Of a stretch of DNA of 64,000 nucleotides, positions 53,672 to 62,035 are shown piece after piece. A program made the translations under genes and the position numbers. Under the pieces are notes generated by a model. The model saw only the letters and a program-made list of their open reading frames with translations, did no database searches and was not told the origin of the DNA. How positions within the stretch are numbered: the stretch's first letter is position 1; every line of letters begins with the position of its first letter. Source of the stretch: Saprospiraceae bacterium. GTDB taxonomy: Bacteria; Bacteroidota; Bacteroidia; Chitinophagales; Saprospiraceae. The stretch spans positions 201,501 to 265,500 of the forward strand of contig JAHBTU010000001.1 of the NCBI GenBank assembly GCA_019638455.1. Direction: 5' to 3'.

Positions 53672-55555
53672 TCAATCCCCCTGCACCACGAATGCCTGCG
53701 GGAAACTTCCCTCCGCACGGAGCGCAATCGCCACTTCATTGGCTGTTTTTGGGTCGTCGAAATCACCAAGCAGTACGCGCACGATGCCCTGTTCGGGCAG
53801 TGGCTCGGCGATGATTTTGCCAAAAGCACGGGCCGCGCCATAGCGTGGCGCTGCGGCATTGAAGTCCGAAAGGACTTCAAGATGGACGCGATAGGCACGC
53901 GGTTTTGCGGAGGGTTTGGAGGGGGCGGCCTCTCCCAAGTTGAGCGTGCTGCCCGACTCGTCTTTGGCCACCAAACGCGCCACTCGGTCGAGCAATACCA
54001 CCACATCGTGGTCGTCAGGCAGCACTTTCACTACGCCTGCTTTGTAGCCTTCCCGATTGACCTCCAGCATATATCGAGCGTCGGGCAACAAGGCGAACTG
54101 GAAGCTCCCGTTGGCAGAAGGGCGTACTTCCAGCAACCGTTGCTCGCCGTTGGCATCCAATTGATAGAGCGCGACCAAGCTGCCCCCGACGGGCTGGTTG
54201 GTGCCGCGCTCCAAGACACTGCCATTCAGTACGATAGGCGGCTCTTTCGGGAAAAACTCAAAAATATCCTCGTCGCGGGTGCTGGTCTTGGACGTGCCAA
54301 AAAGACGATTCGACACAAAATATCCGCCATTCCCGCTTTTTTTCAGGGTAAAAAAGAAATCATCGGCGGGTGAGTTCACGGGCAGGCCTGCGTTTTCGGG
54401 CTTCGACCATTTGCCTGCCGAGCGCACGCTTTTGAACACGTCAAGTCCGCCAACCGAGACGTGGCTGTTGCTGCTGAACCACAACGTCTGCGTGGTCGGG
54501 TCGAAAAATGGCGTCACCTCGTCGCCCGCAGCGTTCACGGTGTTGCCGAGGTTTTGGGGAAATGAAAAATCAAGGTCGTCCGAATCGAGCGAACGCTCGC
54601 ACACATACAAGTCAAGCCCCCCGAACCCGCCTTCGCGGTCGCTGGCAAAAAATAGCAACTCGCGGCCCCGCTCCTGTGTCACGAAAGGCTGTGTCGTGGT
54701 GTGGTTGGGCAGGTTGATATAGTCGCGCAGACGTTCGGGTTCGCTCCATGCGCCATCGGGGTTGCGACGCAGCATGAAGATGTTGCAGCGAGTGCGCAGG
54801 CCATTGCCGCCGCGTTCCTCTGCCGAAGGCTCGTCGCACTGGGTGCAATAAAAACGCTGGCCGTCGGGCGAGAAAGTGCCGCTGCCAAAACGCGCTGCCA
54901 CAGATTCCGGCAGCCCCGTGGCAGGTGTGGGCAATTGCCACGCCCCCGCCTTGCGCTGAGAGCGCATGAACTGCACCCGGCCTTGCGAGAGCGTGGAGAA
55001 ATAGAGCAAGTCGTCGGAAAAGGCCACCGGAGCGAACTCGTTTTCGATGCTGTTCACCCCTTTCGGCAGAATTTTCACCTCCGCAGGCAGCACCAGCGAC
55101 GCGGGCTGCTGTGCCATTTCGAGCGCCAATTCGCAGCCTTTCACCTCGCTCATCACCACGCTGACGATTTGCGCCTTGCGGGCACCTTTGTAGCGTCGGG
55201 CGAATTCTTTGAACGCTTCCATTGCTTCGGTGTGGCGGTTGCTTTGCTTGAGCGCGCGGGCATAGCGCAGCCCGGCAAGTTCGGAGCGTTCGTATTCTTG
55301 TTTCGACTCTGCGTAGAGCGCGGCGGCGCGGCGATAGTCGCGCACCCGGTAGTAGGCTTCGGCGGCTTTGTAAAGCATCACAGGGTTGTCGCCATTGAGC
55401 CGGGCCGCCTGCTCATATTGAGCAGCGGCTTCCCCTATTTTTCCCGCCAAAATCAATTCGTCGGCCACCAACGAGACGGGCGTGGCTTCTTGTGCCAAGA
55501 GGCAGGAGGGGACGAGCATAAGGAACAATGCTCCAAGACGTAGTGACTTCTTCAT
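53672..55555 (-). CDS. TPR/PD40 envelope protein with SPOR-like C-terminus
   Basis: 627 residues from ATG 55555 (signal MKKSLRLGALFLMLVPSCLLAQ). Order: TPR repeats (about 25-150), WD40-like PD40 repeats (about 195-450; FSPDGQRFYCTQC, LLFFASDREGGFGGLDLYVCE, TLWFSSNSHVSVGGLDVF), a CarboxypepD_reg-like Ig domain (VLNGSVLERGTNQPVGGSL), and a C-terminal SPOR-like domain (YRVHLEVLSDFN...VRVLLGDFDDPKTANEVAIAL). Similar Bacteroidota proteins usually end in an OmpA domain; here SPOR replaces it, pointing to peptidoglycan binding. Upstream of the UbiA-type gene on the same strand. Confidence 0.85.
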   Translation of the reverse strand: MKKSLRLGALFLMLVPSCLLAQEATPVSLVADELILAGKIGEAAAQYEQAARLNGDNPVMLYKAAEAYYRVRDYRRAAALYAESKQEYERSELAGLRYARALKQSNRHTEAMEAFKEFARRYKGARKAQIVSVVMSEVKGCELALEMAQQPASLVLPAEVKILPKGVNSIENEFAPVAFSDDLLYFSTLSQGRVQFMRSQRKAGAWQLPTPATGLPESVAARFGSGTFSPDGQRFYCTQCDEPSAEERGGNGLRTRCNIFMLRRNPDGAWSEPERLRDYINLPNHTTTQPFVTQERGRELLFFASDREGGFGGLDLYVCERSLDSDDLDFSFPQNLGNTVNAAGDEVTPFFDPTTQTLWFSSNSHVSVGGLDVFKSVRSAGKWSKPENAGLPVNSPADDFFFTLKKSGNGGYFVSNRLFGTSKTSTRDEDIFEFFPKEPPIVLNGSVLERGTNQPVGGSLVALYQLDANGEQRLLEVRPSANGSFQFALLPDARYMLEVNREGYKAGVVKVLPDDHDVVVLLDRVARLVAKDESGSTLNLGEAAPSKPSAKPRAYRVHLEVLSDFNAAAPRYGAARAFGKIIAEPLPEQGIVRVLLGDFDDPKTANEVAIALRAEGSFPQAFVVQGD

Positions 55556-55614
55556 TCGTATTCGACTTTTAGGTTGAAAGGGAAAACATACCATCAAGCA
55601 GGGGGGAGGGGGGA

Positions 55615-56184
55615 TTATGATGCACGAACCAAGTGTTCGACCACGAGCGGAAAATGCTGGTGTTCGAGTTGCTGCACTTTTCGGGCGATGTCTTCGGGAG
55701 TGTCTTCCGGGCGCACCGGGCATCTGGCCTGAAAAACGATATCGCCTTCGTCATAGTGTTCATTGACATAGTGAATTGTGATGCCAGTCTCGGTTTCGCC
55801 GTTGGCTTTCACCGCTTCGTGGACATGTCTGCCAAACATTCCTTTCCCACCGTATTTTGGCAACAACGCCGGGTGTATGTTCACCATTTTTTTATCAAAA
55901 GATTGTACCAAATACGAAGGTATCAACCACAGAAAACCCGCGAGCACGATGAACCCTATGTCATGTTGTTTCAAAATGCCGAGCAAATCCTCTGTTTCGT
56001 AAAACATCTTTCGAGCGAGCACTTGGGTTGGAATGTCATGTGCGCGTGCGATGTCCAAAACGCCCGCATCTTTTTTGTTTGAGACAACCAATGCCACCCG
56101 CACGTCGGGCGAATTTTTGAAATGCTCGATGATTTTTCGGGCGTTCGAGCCAGTGCCGGAGGCGAATATGGCAAGATGAGTCAT
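55615..56184 (-). CDS. purN: Phosphoribosylglycinamide formyltransferase
   Basis: 189 residues from ATG 56184 (MTHLAIFASGTGSNARKI); ATG 56196 is possible. Purine synthesis: formylates GAR using 10-formyl-THF. GTGSNARKIIEHF binds phosphate; catalytic Asn-His in VNIHPALLPKYGG and Asp in EGDIVFQARCPV; the GMFGRHVHEAV loop is intact. Full length. Confidence 0.95.
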   Translation of the reverse strand: MTHLAIFASGTGSNARKIIEHFKNSPDVRVALVVSNKKDAGVLDIARAHDIPTQVLARKMFYETEDLLGILKQHDIGFIVLAGFLWLIPSYLVQSFDKKMVNIHPALLPKYGGKGMFGRHVHEAVKANGETETGITIHYVNEHYDEGDIVFQARCPVRPEDTPEDIARKVQQLEHQHFPLVVEHLVRAS

Positions 56185-56238
56185 TCGGAAAGTCATTTAG
56201 GTCATTAAAAGTCATTGAGGGTCATTCAGGTCATTGAG

Positions 56239-56353
56239 CACACTACTGGACATTATTTTTGTGCTGAAAAGGCACAAAATGAGGTAAATCAATGAGCTTT
56301 TTGCTTTGCCTCTTTGTGACTTTGTGGCAAATTTGAAAATATCCAGTAGCGTG
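56239..56353. repeat. 115-bp element with 16-bp inverted ends
   Basis: CACACTACTGGACATT (56239-56254) and AATATCCAGTAGCGTG (56338-56353) pair at 14 of 16 positions. Inside is CTTTGCCTCTTTGTGACTTTGTGGCAAA, the same sequence type that flanks the GxxExxY gene. The region just upstream (56190-56238) holds GGTCATTnAG-type tandem units. Confidence 0.65.
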
Positions 56354-56380
56354 ATAATTTAGGTCATTTTCAACAAATCC

Positions 56381-57244
56381 TCAAATCAACAAATCCACAA
56401 TCGTAAACGCTCCAAAAATCAGGCTCGCCACGCCGTTGGTGGTGAAAAACGCCATGTTGACGCGGCTCAGGTCGTCTGGTTTCACAAGCAAGTGCTGATA
56501 AAGCAAAAGTGCCAGAAAAATGGTAGTGCCGCTCCAAAGAAGCCAGCCCGTTTCCGGCACTGCCGAGTGCAGCCGATTGCTCGCGTACACCATGAGCGCC
56601 GCCGTGCCGAGGTGCATCCATTCGGAGATGCGGAGGGCGCGTTTTTTACCAAAAAAAGACGGCATCGAATACAGCCTCTGCGACTTGTCGAACTCCTCAT
56701 CCTGCAACGCATAAATCACGTCGAAGCCCGCCACCCACAGCAGCACCGCCAACCCGTACAGCACCGGAATCCAATCGAATCGCCCCGTCACGGCCAAATA
56801 GGCCCCCACTGGCGCGAGCGACAACCCCAACCCCAACACCAAGTGACAAAGCCAGGTAAATCGCTTCGTGTAACTGTAGCCCAACACCACGGCCAGCGCC
56901 ACCGGCGACAGGAAAAAACAGAGCGGATTGATAAACCATGTGGTGACGACGAACAGGAGACAGTTTGCCACCACAAATCCCAGCGCCGCCTGCGGCGAAA
57001 TGACACCTGCTGGAATTTCCCGGACTTTCGTGCGCGGATTTTCAGCGTCAATGTCGCGGTCGAGATAACGATTGAAAGCCATTGCCGCGCTGCGGGCGAA
57101 AACCATACAGAGTATCACCAGCGCGAGTTTTAGCCAGTTGATGCCCTCGTTTTGCTGCGAAATGGCGATAAAAAAGCCTGTCAGTGCGAAAGGCATCGCA
57201 AAAATGGTGTGGGAAAACTTGACAAGCGAAAGGTAATTCTTCAT
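56381..57244 (-). CDS. UbiA-family prenyltransferase (UbiA/MqnP-like)
   Basis: 287 residues from ATG 57244 (MKNYLSLVKFSHTIFAMPFAL). Membrane protein with about eight helices. First Asp motif AMAFNRYLDRDIDAENPRTKVREIPAG and second DVIYALQDEEFDKSQRLYSMP match the 4-hydroxybenzoate-type/MqnP branch. It attaches a polyprenyl chain to a quinone precursor, here most likely for menaquinone by the futalosine route (inference). A 180-bp repeat element starts 22 nt upstream of the start codon. Confidence 0.88.
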   Translation of the reverse strand: MKNYLSLVKFSHTIFAMPFALTGFFIAISQQNEGINWLKLALVILCMVFARSAAMAFNRYLDRDIDAENPRTKVREIPAGVISPQAALGFVVANCLLFVVTTWFINPLCFFLSPVALAVVLGYSYTKRFTWLCHLVLGLGLSLAPVGAYLAVTGRFDWIPVLYGLAVLLWVAGFDVIYALQDEEFDKSQRLYSMPSFFGKKRALRISEWMHLGTAALMVYASNRLHSAVPETGWLLWSGTTIFLALLLYQHLLVKPDDLSRVNMAFFTTNGVASLIFGAFTIVDLLI

Positions 57245-57265
57245 GGTTGCGCAAATATCCGAAGG

Positions 57266-57445
57266 TATACCCAGATTAAAGAGGATTTGAACCTGCCAGT
57301 TGGCAAGGCAGGGATTTCCTTGATTGTTTTGCATGATTTCCAAAGGATTGCGAGCACCGTTCGTTCAAAACCACCTTGTCAGACCCTGTACTCAGGGGCT
57401 TGCCCGGCCAAGTGAAGCGGACGGGGCTGATTTGCGTTGACTATA
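57266..57445 (+). mobile_element. TA-flanked repeat element, second 180-bp copy
   Basis: TATACCCAGATTAAAG to GTTGACTATA; differs from 52521-52700 at only a few bases, including one that breaks a pair of the internal hairpin (AGACCCTG versus AGCCCCTG). It lies between the divergent ubiA-type and fabH genes, so it may carry or disturb the ubiA promoter. Confidence 0.85.
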
Positions 57446-57555
57446 AAACCCCATTTGCCAAACACAGTTTTCGACATTACTTCCATTTTGCCTTGTAAAA
57501 GTTACGATTGCGAAACCTGCGAGGGTTTCATAATCGTGTTCGTAAACCAATTTTC

Positions 57556-57563
57556 TACTTTTG
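57556..57563 (+). promoter_or_regulatory. -7 promoter box for fabH
   Basis: TACTTTTG followed by CGCCC, exact TAnnTTTG, 26 nt before the ATG at 57590. Confidence 0.55.
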
Positions 57564-57589
57564 CGCCCGAAACAAATTCAACCATCGTA

Positions 57590-58579
57590 ATGGGCAAAAT
57601 ACACGCGGCCATCACTGGCGTACACGGCTGGGTGCCGGAAACTAAACTCACCAATGCCGACCTCGAAAAAATGGTGGACACCAACGACGAATGGATTGTC
57701 TCCCGCACAGGCATCCGCGAGCGCCGCATTCTGAAAACTCCCGGCTGGGCTACCAGCGATATGTGCGCCGAGGCGGTGAAGGGACTGCTCGAAAAAACTG
57801 GTACCAAACCCGGCGAAATAGACCTGCTCATCGTCGCCACCGTCACGGGCGACATGGTGTTTCCCGACACGGCCAATACCGTCTGCGACAAAGTCGGCGC
57901 AAAAAACGCTTTTGGCTACGACATCAACGCGGCGTGTTCAGGGTTTTTGTTTGCCTTGGCGACGGCTTCCCAATTCGTTCAAAATGAAACGTATAGCAAG
58001 GTGGTGGTCGTTGGCGCCGACATGATGTCGTCCATTATTGACTACACCGACCGCAACACCTGTGTCATCTTCGGCGACGGCGCGGCGGCTGTACTGCTCG
58101 AGCCTCGCAAGGATGGCAACGGCATCATTGACTTCCTGCTACGCGGCGATGGCTCGGGGCGCGAGTTGTTGCACATGAAGGCTGGCGGTTCGCTTCGCCC
58201 GGCCACTGTGGAGACCGTGATGGCCCGCGAACACTTCGCATGGCAGGATGGCAAGCGCGTGTTTGTGCAAGCGGTGAAAGGCATGACGGGGGCTTGCGAA
58301 GAGGTCATCCGCCGCAACAAAATGACCACCGACGACGTACAGTGGGTGGTGCCGCACCAAGCCAATATGCGCATCATCACCTCGGTGGCCGAGCACCTGC
58401 ATTTCCCGATGGAGCGCGTGATGGTGAACATCGAAAAATACGGCAACACCACCGCCGCCACGCTCCCGCTCTGCCTCTGGGAATATGAAGACCGCCTGAA
58501 AAAAGGCGACAACGTGATACTGACCGCTTTCGGCGGGGGCTTCACTTGGGGGGCGCTGTACTTGCGGTGGGCGTATTGA
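57590..58579 (+). CDS. fabH: Beta-ketoacyl-ACP synthase III
   Basis: 329 residues from ATG 57590. Starts fatty acid synthesis by joining acyl-CoA with malonyl-ACP. Catalytic cysteine C116 in DINAACSGFLFAL, His in WVVPHQANMRI and Asn in NIEKYGNTTAATLPL; GSGRELLH and the final AFGGGFTWGALYLRW are normal. The upstream frame to 57437 enters the repeat element side and is not used. Confidence 0.95.
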   Translation: MGKIHAAITGVHGWVPETKLTNADLEKMVDTNDEWIVSRTGIRERRILKTPGWATSDMCAEAVKGLLEKTGTKPGEIDLLIVATVTGDMVFPDTANTVCDKVGAKNAFGYDINAACSGFLFALATASQFVQNETYSKVVVVGADMMSSIIDYTDRNTCVIFGDGAAAVLLEPRKDGNGIIDFLLRGDGSGRELLHMKAGGSLRPATVETVMAREHFAWQDGKRVFVQAVKGMTGACEEVIRRNKMTTDDVQWVVPHQANMRIITSVAEHLHFPMERVMVNIEKYGNTTAATLPLCLWEYEDRLKKGDNVILTAFGGGFTWGALYLRWAY

Positions 58580-58605
58580 GAAATGGCAGCAAAAAGAAAG
58601 ACAAC

Positions 58606-58926
58606 ATGAAATTGAGCCATTCTTTGAGCGGAGCATTGAGAACTTTCGCCTACTTCATGTCCAGCGGGAGTCACTATATGCTGCAAGGAGTTAACCATAT
58701 CGAACTGTACGAGAATGAACCAACTGCGATTGAAACAGCATACGCAATCTACATCAACGTGCTGGAACTTGACGAACATGGAACGGTTCTGAACGCGAAA
58801 TACGCCGAAAAAAGAGCCACCCAGTTTATCAGGTCATATTGCGACCCCAGCTACGTTGTCGAGCCGCCGTTTGAAGAGTGGGAAACGACGCTGCATGGTG
58901 CCCCTCCGTTGAAAGATTTAATCTGA
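58606..58926 (+). CDS. Small conserved protein (unknown function)
   Basis: 106 residues from ATG 58606, 26 nt after fabH. MKLSHSLSGALRTFAYFMSS, then an acidic domain (IYINVLELDEHG, SYCDPSYVVEPPFEEWE). No signal peptide, no recognised domain. Base composition is more AT-rich than fabH, which may point to a separate origin. Could be co-transcribed with fabH. Confidence 0.65.
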   Translation: MKLSHSLSGALRTFAYFMSSGSHYMLQGVNHIELYENEPTAIETAYAIYINVLELDEHGTVLNAKYAEKRATQFIRSYCDPSYVVEPPFEEWETTLHGAPPLKDLI

Positions 58927-59060
58927 TGTTGTTTGGCAGCGATTCTTTTGCCCTTGAGGCATCCCGCCAACAAGAAATGGTGGAATGAGGGGCCAGAAGA
59001 AATCCCTCACTCCACCTTTTGAGGATTGTTTTCCAAGTTTACCCGATGTCGCTCGTAAGT

Positions 59061-59489
59061 TTACGCCACAACAAACTTCTTTCCGTGTACATCCACCACG
59101 TCTTTGCTGTTAGGCAAGTAAGCCTTTGTTTGCAGAAACTCGAAGGAGTCGCCTTTCGACAGACTTTTCAATTGAGCGGCCATTTCGTCGGTGAGGATGT
59201 TGGACTTATTCGTCAGCGTGCTTGTTTTGCCGTTTTTTGTAACGCTTAGGGTAAACTGAAAAATCCGCGAGCCTTTCGCGCAGCCCTCCACCTTTACTTC
59301 GGTATTGCTTTCAATTTCCTTTCGGGTAATGTCGCCGCCGTATTTTCCGGCAAAAACAACATAAGCGCCGCCATAATCAGCCTCGATGGCGGCTGCCGGA
59401 GTTGTGGCCGGAAAAGATTTGCTGGACAAGAAGCCGGCTGGCAACAGCATTAAGGTCAGGTACATCAAATGCACTGCTTTGTTTTTCAT
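59061..59489 (-). CDS. Small secreted protein, GldM C-terminal-domain-like
   Basis: 142 residues with a signal peptide (MYLTLMLLPAGFLSSKS). The mature part GKYGGDITRKEIESNTEVKVE...FTLSVTKNGKT...LTDEMAAQLKSLSKGDSFEF...AYL resembles the beta domain that ends GldM proteins of the T9SS/gliding motor (a GG-I-x-K start, a central strand, a serine/threonine turn and an LKxGD-F strand). It has no helices for a membrane anchor. Perhaps a free-standing relative; the assignment is tentative. Confidence 0.6.
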   Translation of the reverse strand: MKNKAVHLMYLTLMLLPAGFLSSKSFPATTPAAAIEADYGGAYVVFAGKYGGDITRKEIESNTEVKVEGCAKGSRIFQFTLSVTKNGKTSTLTNKSNILTDEMAAQLKSLSKGDSFEFLQTKAYLPNSKDVVDVHGKKFVVA

Positions 59490-60066
59490 GACTAAAAGTT
59501 TTGGTGAACTGAATTTTTTACAAAAATGTCCCCGTGCCTTAGCCTGAAAAACGGAAAGTGTAGCAACTGCCGGCCCCTGATGACCGACAACCTGATTTTT
59601 GCGTGGAATGGCGTTGGGCGATTATTTTCGTCGTTGGTCTACCGAAATGAAGAAATCCTTCACCCGCCGTTTGAGAATCGTTTTTAAGTTTGCCCGATGT
59701 TGCTCGTGAAGATGGGCTGGACGTTTACGAAACTTTGTACGGTTTCACTTTAAAAACCAATACCTATTCTTGTCATGTTGAACGAACTGAAACATCTACA
59801 AAACTCAAGCGACCCAGAATGTCACGAAAACGAGCGATTGCGAGGTAAGGAAACTTGTGTAGATGTTTCACTTCGCTCAACATGACAAGCCGTTTTATTA
59901 GAAAATTATGTGGCTGTACCGGCCAATCCCGACTCGTCGGGATGGAATGAGCGCCTTGAGGAAATCCCTCACCAGCTGTTTGAGGATTGTTTTCTAAGTT
60001 TGCCCGATGTTGCTTGTGAAGACAGCAGCAACTGATTCAGACACTTAAAATACAATCGCATATCGC
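59490..60066. other. Gene-poor region between small secreted protein and oxidoreductase remnant
   Basis: 577 bp with no coding frame I would accept. It holds two of the three promoter-like repeats and the 32-bp palindrome. Together with the remnants that follow, it looks like an eroded or recombination-prone stretch. Confidence 0.6.
59769..59889. repeat. 32-bp-arm palindromic element
   Basis: CTTGTCATGTTGAACGAACT... (59769-59800) pairs with 59858-59889 at 30 of 32 positions. This TGTCATGTTGAGCGAAGTGAAACATCT type resembles dispersed repeats common in Bacteroidota. No ORF inside. Confidence 0.75.
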
Positions 60067-60240
60067 ATGAAACTTCGAGTAGTCGTGCTTGGCGCCGGGT
60101 TCGGAGACCTCGAACTCAGCACAATGCTTTCCGAAAAAATGGGCGACCGCCTCGACCTCATCCTGATAGACAAAAACGATTCGTTTTTCTGCCTCGCTTG
60201 GCCTTCCCCCGCCGCGCCGAGGAGTTTTCACCCGCCGCAC
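60067..60240 (+). pseudogene. N-terminal remnant of an NAD(P)/FAD-dependent oxidoreductase
   Basis: About 42 residues of an FAD-binding Rossmann start are recognisable (MKLRVVVLGAGFGDLELS, then LDLILIDKNDSF), after which the frame loses all similarity. The family needs several hundred residues more, so the gene is cut off. The dinucleotide loop GAGFGGLELS expected for the family reads GAGFGDLELS, another sign of decay. A TAAGTTTG box lies 64 nt upstream. Confidence 0.75.
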
Positions 60241-60266
60241 CCGCGTGAGGTGTCCAGCGCAAGCCC

Positions 60267-60400
60267 CTACCTCACCAACACCCTTTCCGCTTCCGAAAGA
60301 TGCTCCCGCAACGAGTTGGGGAACAATTCGTCCTTGTCGAACTGCCGCAAATAGGCGAGAATGGAGGCGATGGTCGGCTCCACCATTTCAGGTTCATTGA
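60267..60400 (-). pseudogene. Possible C-terminal gene remnant
   Basis: A minus-strand frame ending in TAG at 60267 reads VNEPEMVEPTIASIL...YLRQFDKDELFPNSL...SEAERVLVR, with natural-looking composition, but begins at about 60400 at the end of the neighbouring gene with no start of its own (first ATG gives 39 residues). Probably the tail of a lost gene. Family unknown. Confidence 0.4.
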
Positions 60401-61293
60401 CCACTCATAATGGCAGCCAAATCCTGCGTTTGGGCAAAATAAGGATGTTCCGGGTCGGCCATGATTTCGTTTGCCAGCGTTTGAAAAGCATTTTTTTGCT
60501 TTGAATAATCCTTGCCATAGCAAATCAGCAAAAACCACTGTGCACGCTCGGAAAAAGGCAATTGACGGCTTTTGGCTATCTCGGAAAAGAGTGCTGTCGC
60601 TCGTTTTATCTCGTCGAGGTGGAACAATGCGTGCGCTCGAATCTCAGCGGCTTGCCAATAGTTGGGCGCTGAGGTTGGTAGCGTGTCGAGCAATTGCAGC
60701 GCTCTGCGAAAATCGTGATTTTCGTATGCCGCGCTCGCTTGCTCTACGACCGAGGAGGGCCGGCCTGCGCTGCGAACACCTGAAAAATTCGGGGCAGTAG
60801 CCGAGTACGCCGCCTTGACGAGCGCCGAAAAGCGTTTTTCGGAAGCATCGGTCGAAGATTGGGCGGAGGGAGGAAGAACGGTGTCGGCGAGTCGAGGAAT
60901 GTTATCCTGCTGCGTGTCATGGCTTGGCGGCGAAACGGCCACTTGGTCGCTCGTGCGCGGCCGGTCTTGCAGCCACCGCCATAGCCCCGCGCTCAGGAGC
61001 AAAGCCACAGCCGCTGCCCACGACAAGCGCCGCACCCAAACTTTGCGCGAAACAGGTTGAGTCTGGCTGAAAAAACCTTCGCGCTCAAGCGCGGCGTCGA
61101 GCGCGGCAATTTTTTCTTTTAAATTTTGCTCGCCCGCCCGTTCTGTGCCCTCGATAATCGCACGCCGTAAAGCGATTTCGGCAGCGAAATCGGCGTCACG
61201 GGCGGCGCGTTCTTCCACTTGACGGCGCTCCGCTTCGCCGAGGCGGTCGAGCAAATAGTCGTCGAGCAGCTGGTCGTCATATAAATTATTCAT
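60394..61293 (-). CDS. TPR/anti-sigma-like membrane protein of the CHAT locus
   Basis: 299 residues from ATG 61293, inside the last codons of the sigma factor (8-nt overlap, translational coupling). N-terminal cytoplasmic helical domain (YDDQLLDDYLLDRLGEAERRQVEERA) like anti-sigma domains, one membrane helix (about 92-110, LSWAAAVALLLSAGLW), then periplasmic TPR-like helices (YENHDFRRALQLLDTLP, YWQAAEIRAHALFHLDEIKRA). Probably holds the sigma factor until signalled. Confidence 0.8.
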   Translation of the reverse strand: MNNLYDDQLLDDYLLDRLGEAERRQVEERAARDADFAAEIALRRAIIEGTERAGEQNLKEKIAALDAALEREGFFSQTQPVSRKVWVRRLSWAAAVALLLSAGLWRWLQDRPRTSDQVAVSPPSHDTQQDNIPRLADTVLPPSAQSSTDASEKRFSALVKAAYSATAPNFSGVRSAGRPSSVVEQASAAYENHDFRRALQLLDTLPTSAPNYWQAAEIRAHALFHLDEIKRATALFSEIAKSRQLPFSERAQWFLLICYGKDYSKQKNAFQTLANEIMADPEHPYFAQTQDLAAIMSGQ

Positions 61294-61870
61294 GGCGAAA
61301 GGCAGGATGATGGTCAATTTTTTCGCGCAAATCCTTCATGCAGCGGTGTTTCTTCAACTTAATGTAATCTTCCGAGTAGCCCAGCGATTGAGCCAGTTGA
61401 TGCAAGGATTGGCGCAGGAAATAAAAGCCGTGCAGGATTTCGCGGCAAGCGGGGTTCATCGCGGCGAGTAATTCCGTCAAGGCGAGGCGTTCTTCTTCGC
61501 GCGCTTCTTCGAAGTGTTCGCTTGCAAGGTCTTCATTCGCCGGAACGTCAGAAAGGCGATTTTCCGAAGTGGTGAACTCGGGTTTCGACTTTTGGCTGCG
61601 CAAGCGGTAAAGCCAGCAATTTTTGGCGATGGCAAACAAATAAGCGCCTATGTCTTGCCTGTCGAGATGGAAAGTTTCGAGGCGAATGTTTTTGCAAAGC
61701 GCAAGAAGGGTCTCTTGAAACACGTCGCGGGCATCGTTTTCAGTGCCGCTGTTGAAGCGTATAAAATTGGACACCGAGCGGTAGTGCTTTCGGTAGAGGT
61801 GCTCGAAAGCCTCGTTTTTTTCGAGGCGCAAGTCGTGCAACAAGTGCAGCGGATTGTCGTAGGTGTCCAT
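61286..61870 (-). CDS. Sigma-70-family RNA polymerase sigma factor of the CHAT locus
   Basis: 194 residues from ATG 61870 (alternative 61897). Region 2: EAFEHLYRKHYRSVSNFIRF, DARDVFQETLLALCKNI and GAYLFAIAKNCWLYRLRSQ; region 4: LLAAMNPACREILHGFYFLRQSLHQLAQSLGYSEDYIKLKKHRCMKDL. The overlap with the next gene is typical of sigma/anti-sigma pairs. A TAGTTTCG box (61879-61886 minus) lies 8 nt before the start. Confidence 0.92.
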   Translation of the reverse strand: MDTYDNPLHLLHDLRLEKNEAFEHLYRKHYRSVSNFIRFNSGTENDARDVFQETLLALCKNIRLETFHLDRQDIGAYLFAIAKNCWLYRLRSQKSKPEFTTSENRLSDVPANEDLASEHFEEAREEERLALTELLAAMNPACREILHGFYFLRQSLHQLAQSLGYSEDYIKLKKHRCMKDLREKIDHHPAFRHE

Positions 61871-62035
61871 TGAACAAGCGAAACTACGAACGTTCATTGG
61901 AAGCCGAAAGTAAAAAAAACGCAGAAACTGCAGCCTTTTGAGACTAAGAAACCGTTCTAAAACTCAATTGCTTAAGTGTGGCATGTCCGATTTGTAAGCG
62001 GTCATGCCACACACTTGTTCAATGGGCACGAGACT

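Larger units (their letters stand above)
58982..60023. repeat. Three dispersed copies of a promoter-like 70-80-bp repeat
   Basis: Copies at about 58982-59058, 59644-59712 and 59943-60023 share AAATCCCTCAC, TTTGAGGATTGTTTTC and AAGTTTGCCCGATGTTGCTC. The second and third contain exact TAAGTTTG boxes (59685-59692, 59995-60002). The first overlaps the 3' end of the gene at 59061 and has CAAGTTTA instead. Confidence 0.7.

Noticed and set aside
59490..60066. Search for tRNA or other structured RNA in the gene-poor region
   Set aside because: No cloverleaf-like set of stems and no CCA end; the strong pairing seen is the 32-bp palindrome only.
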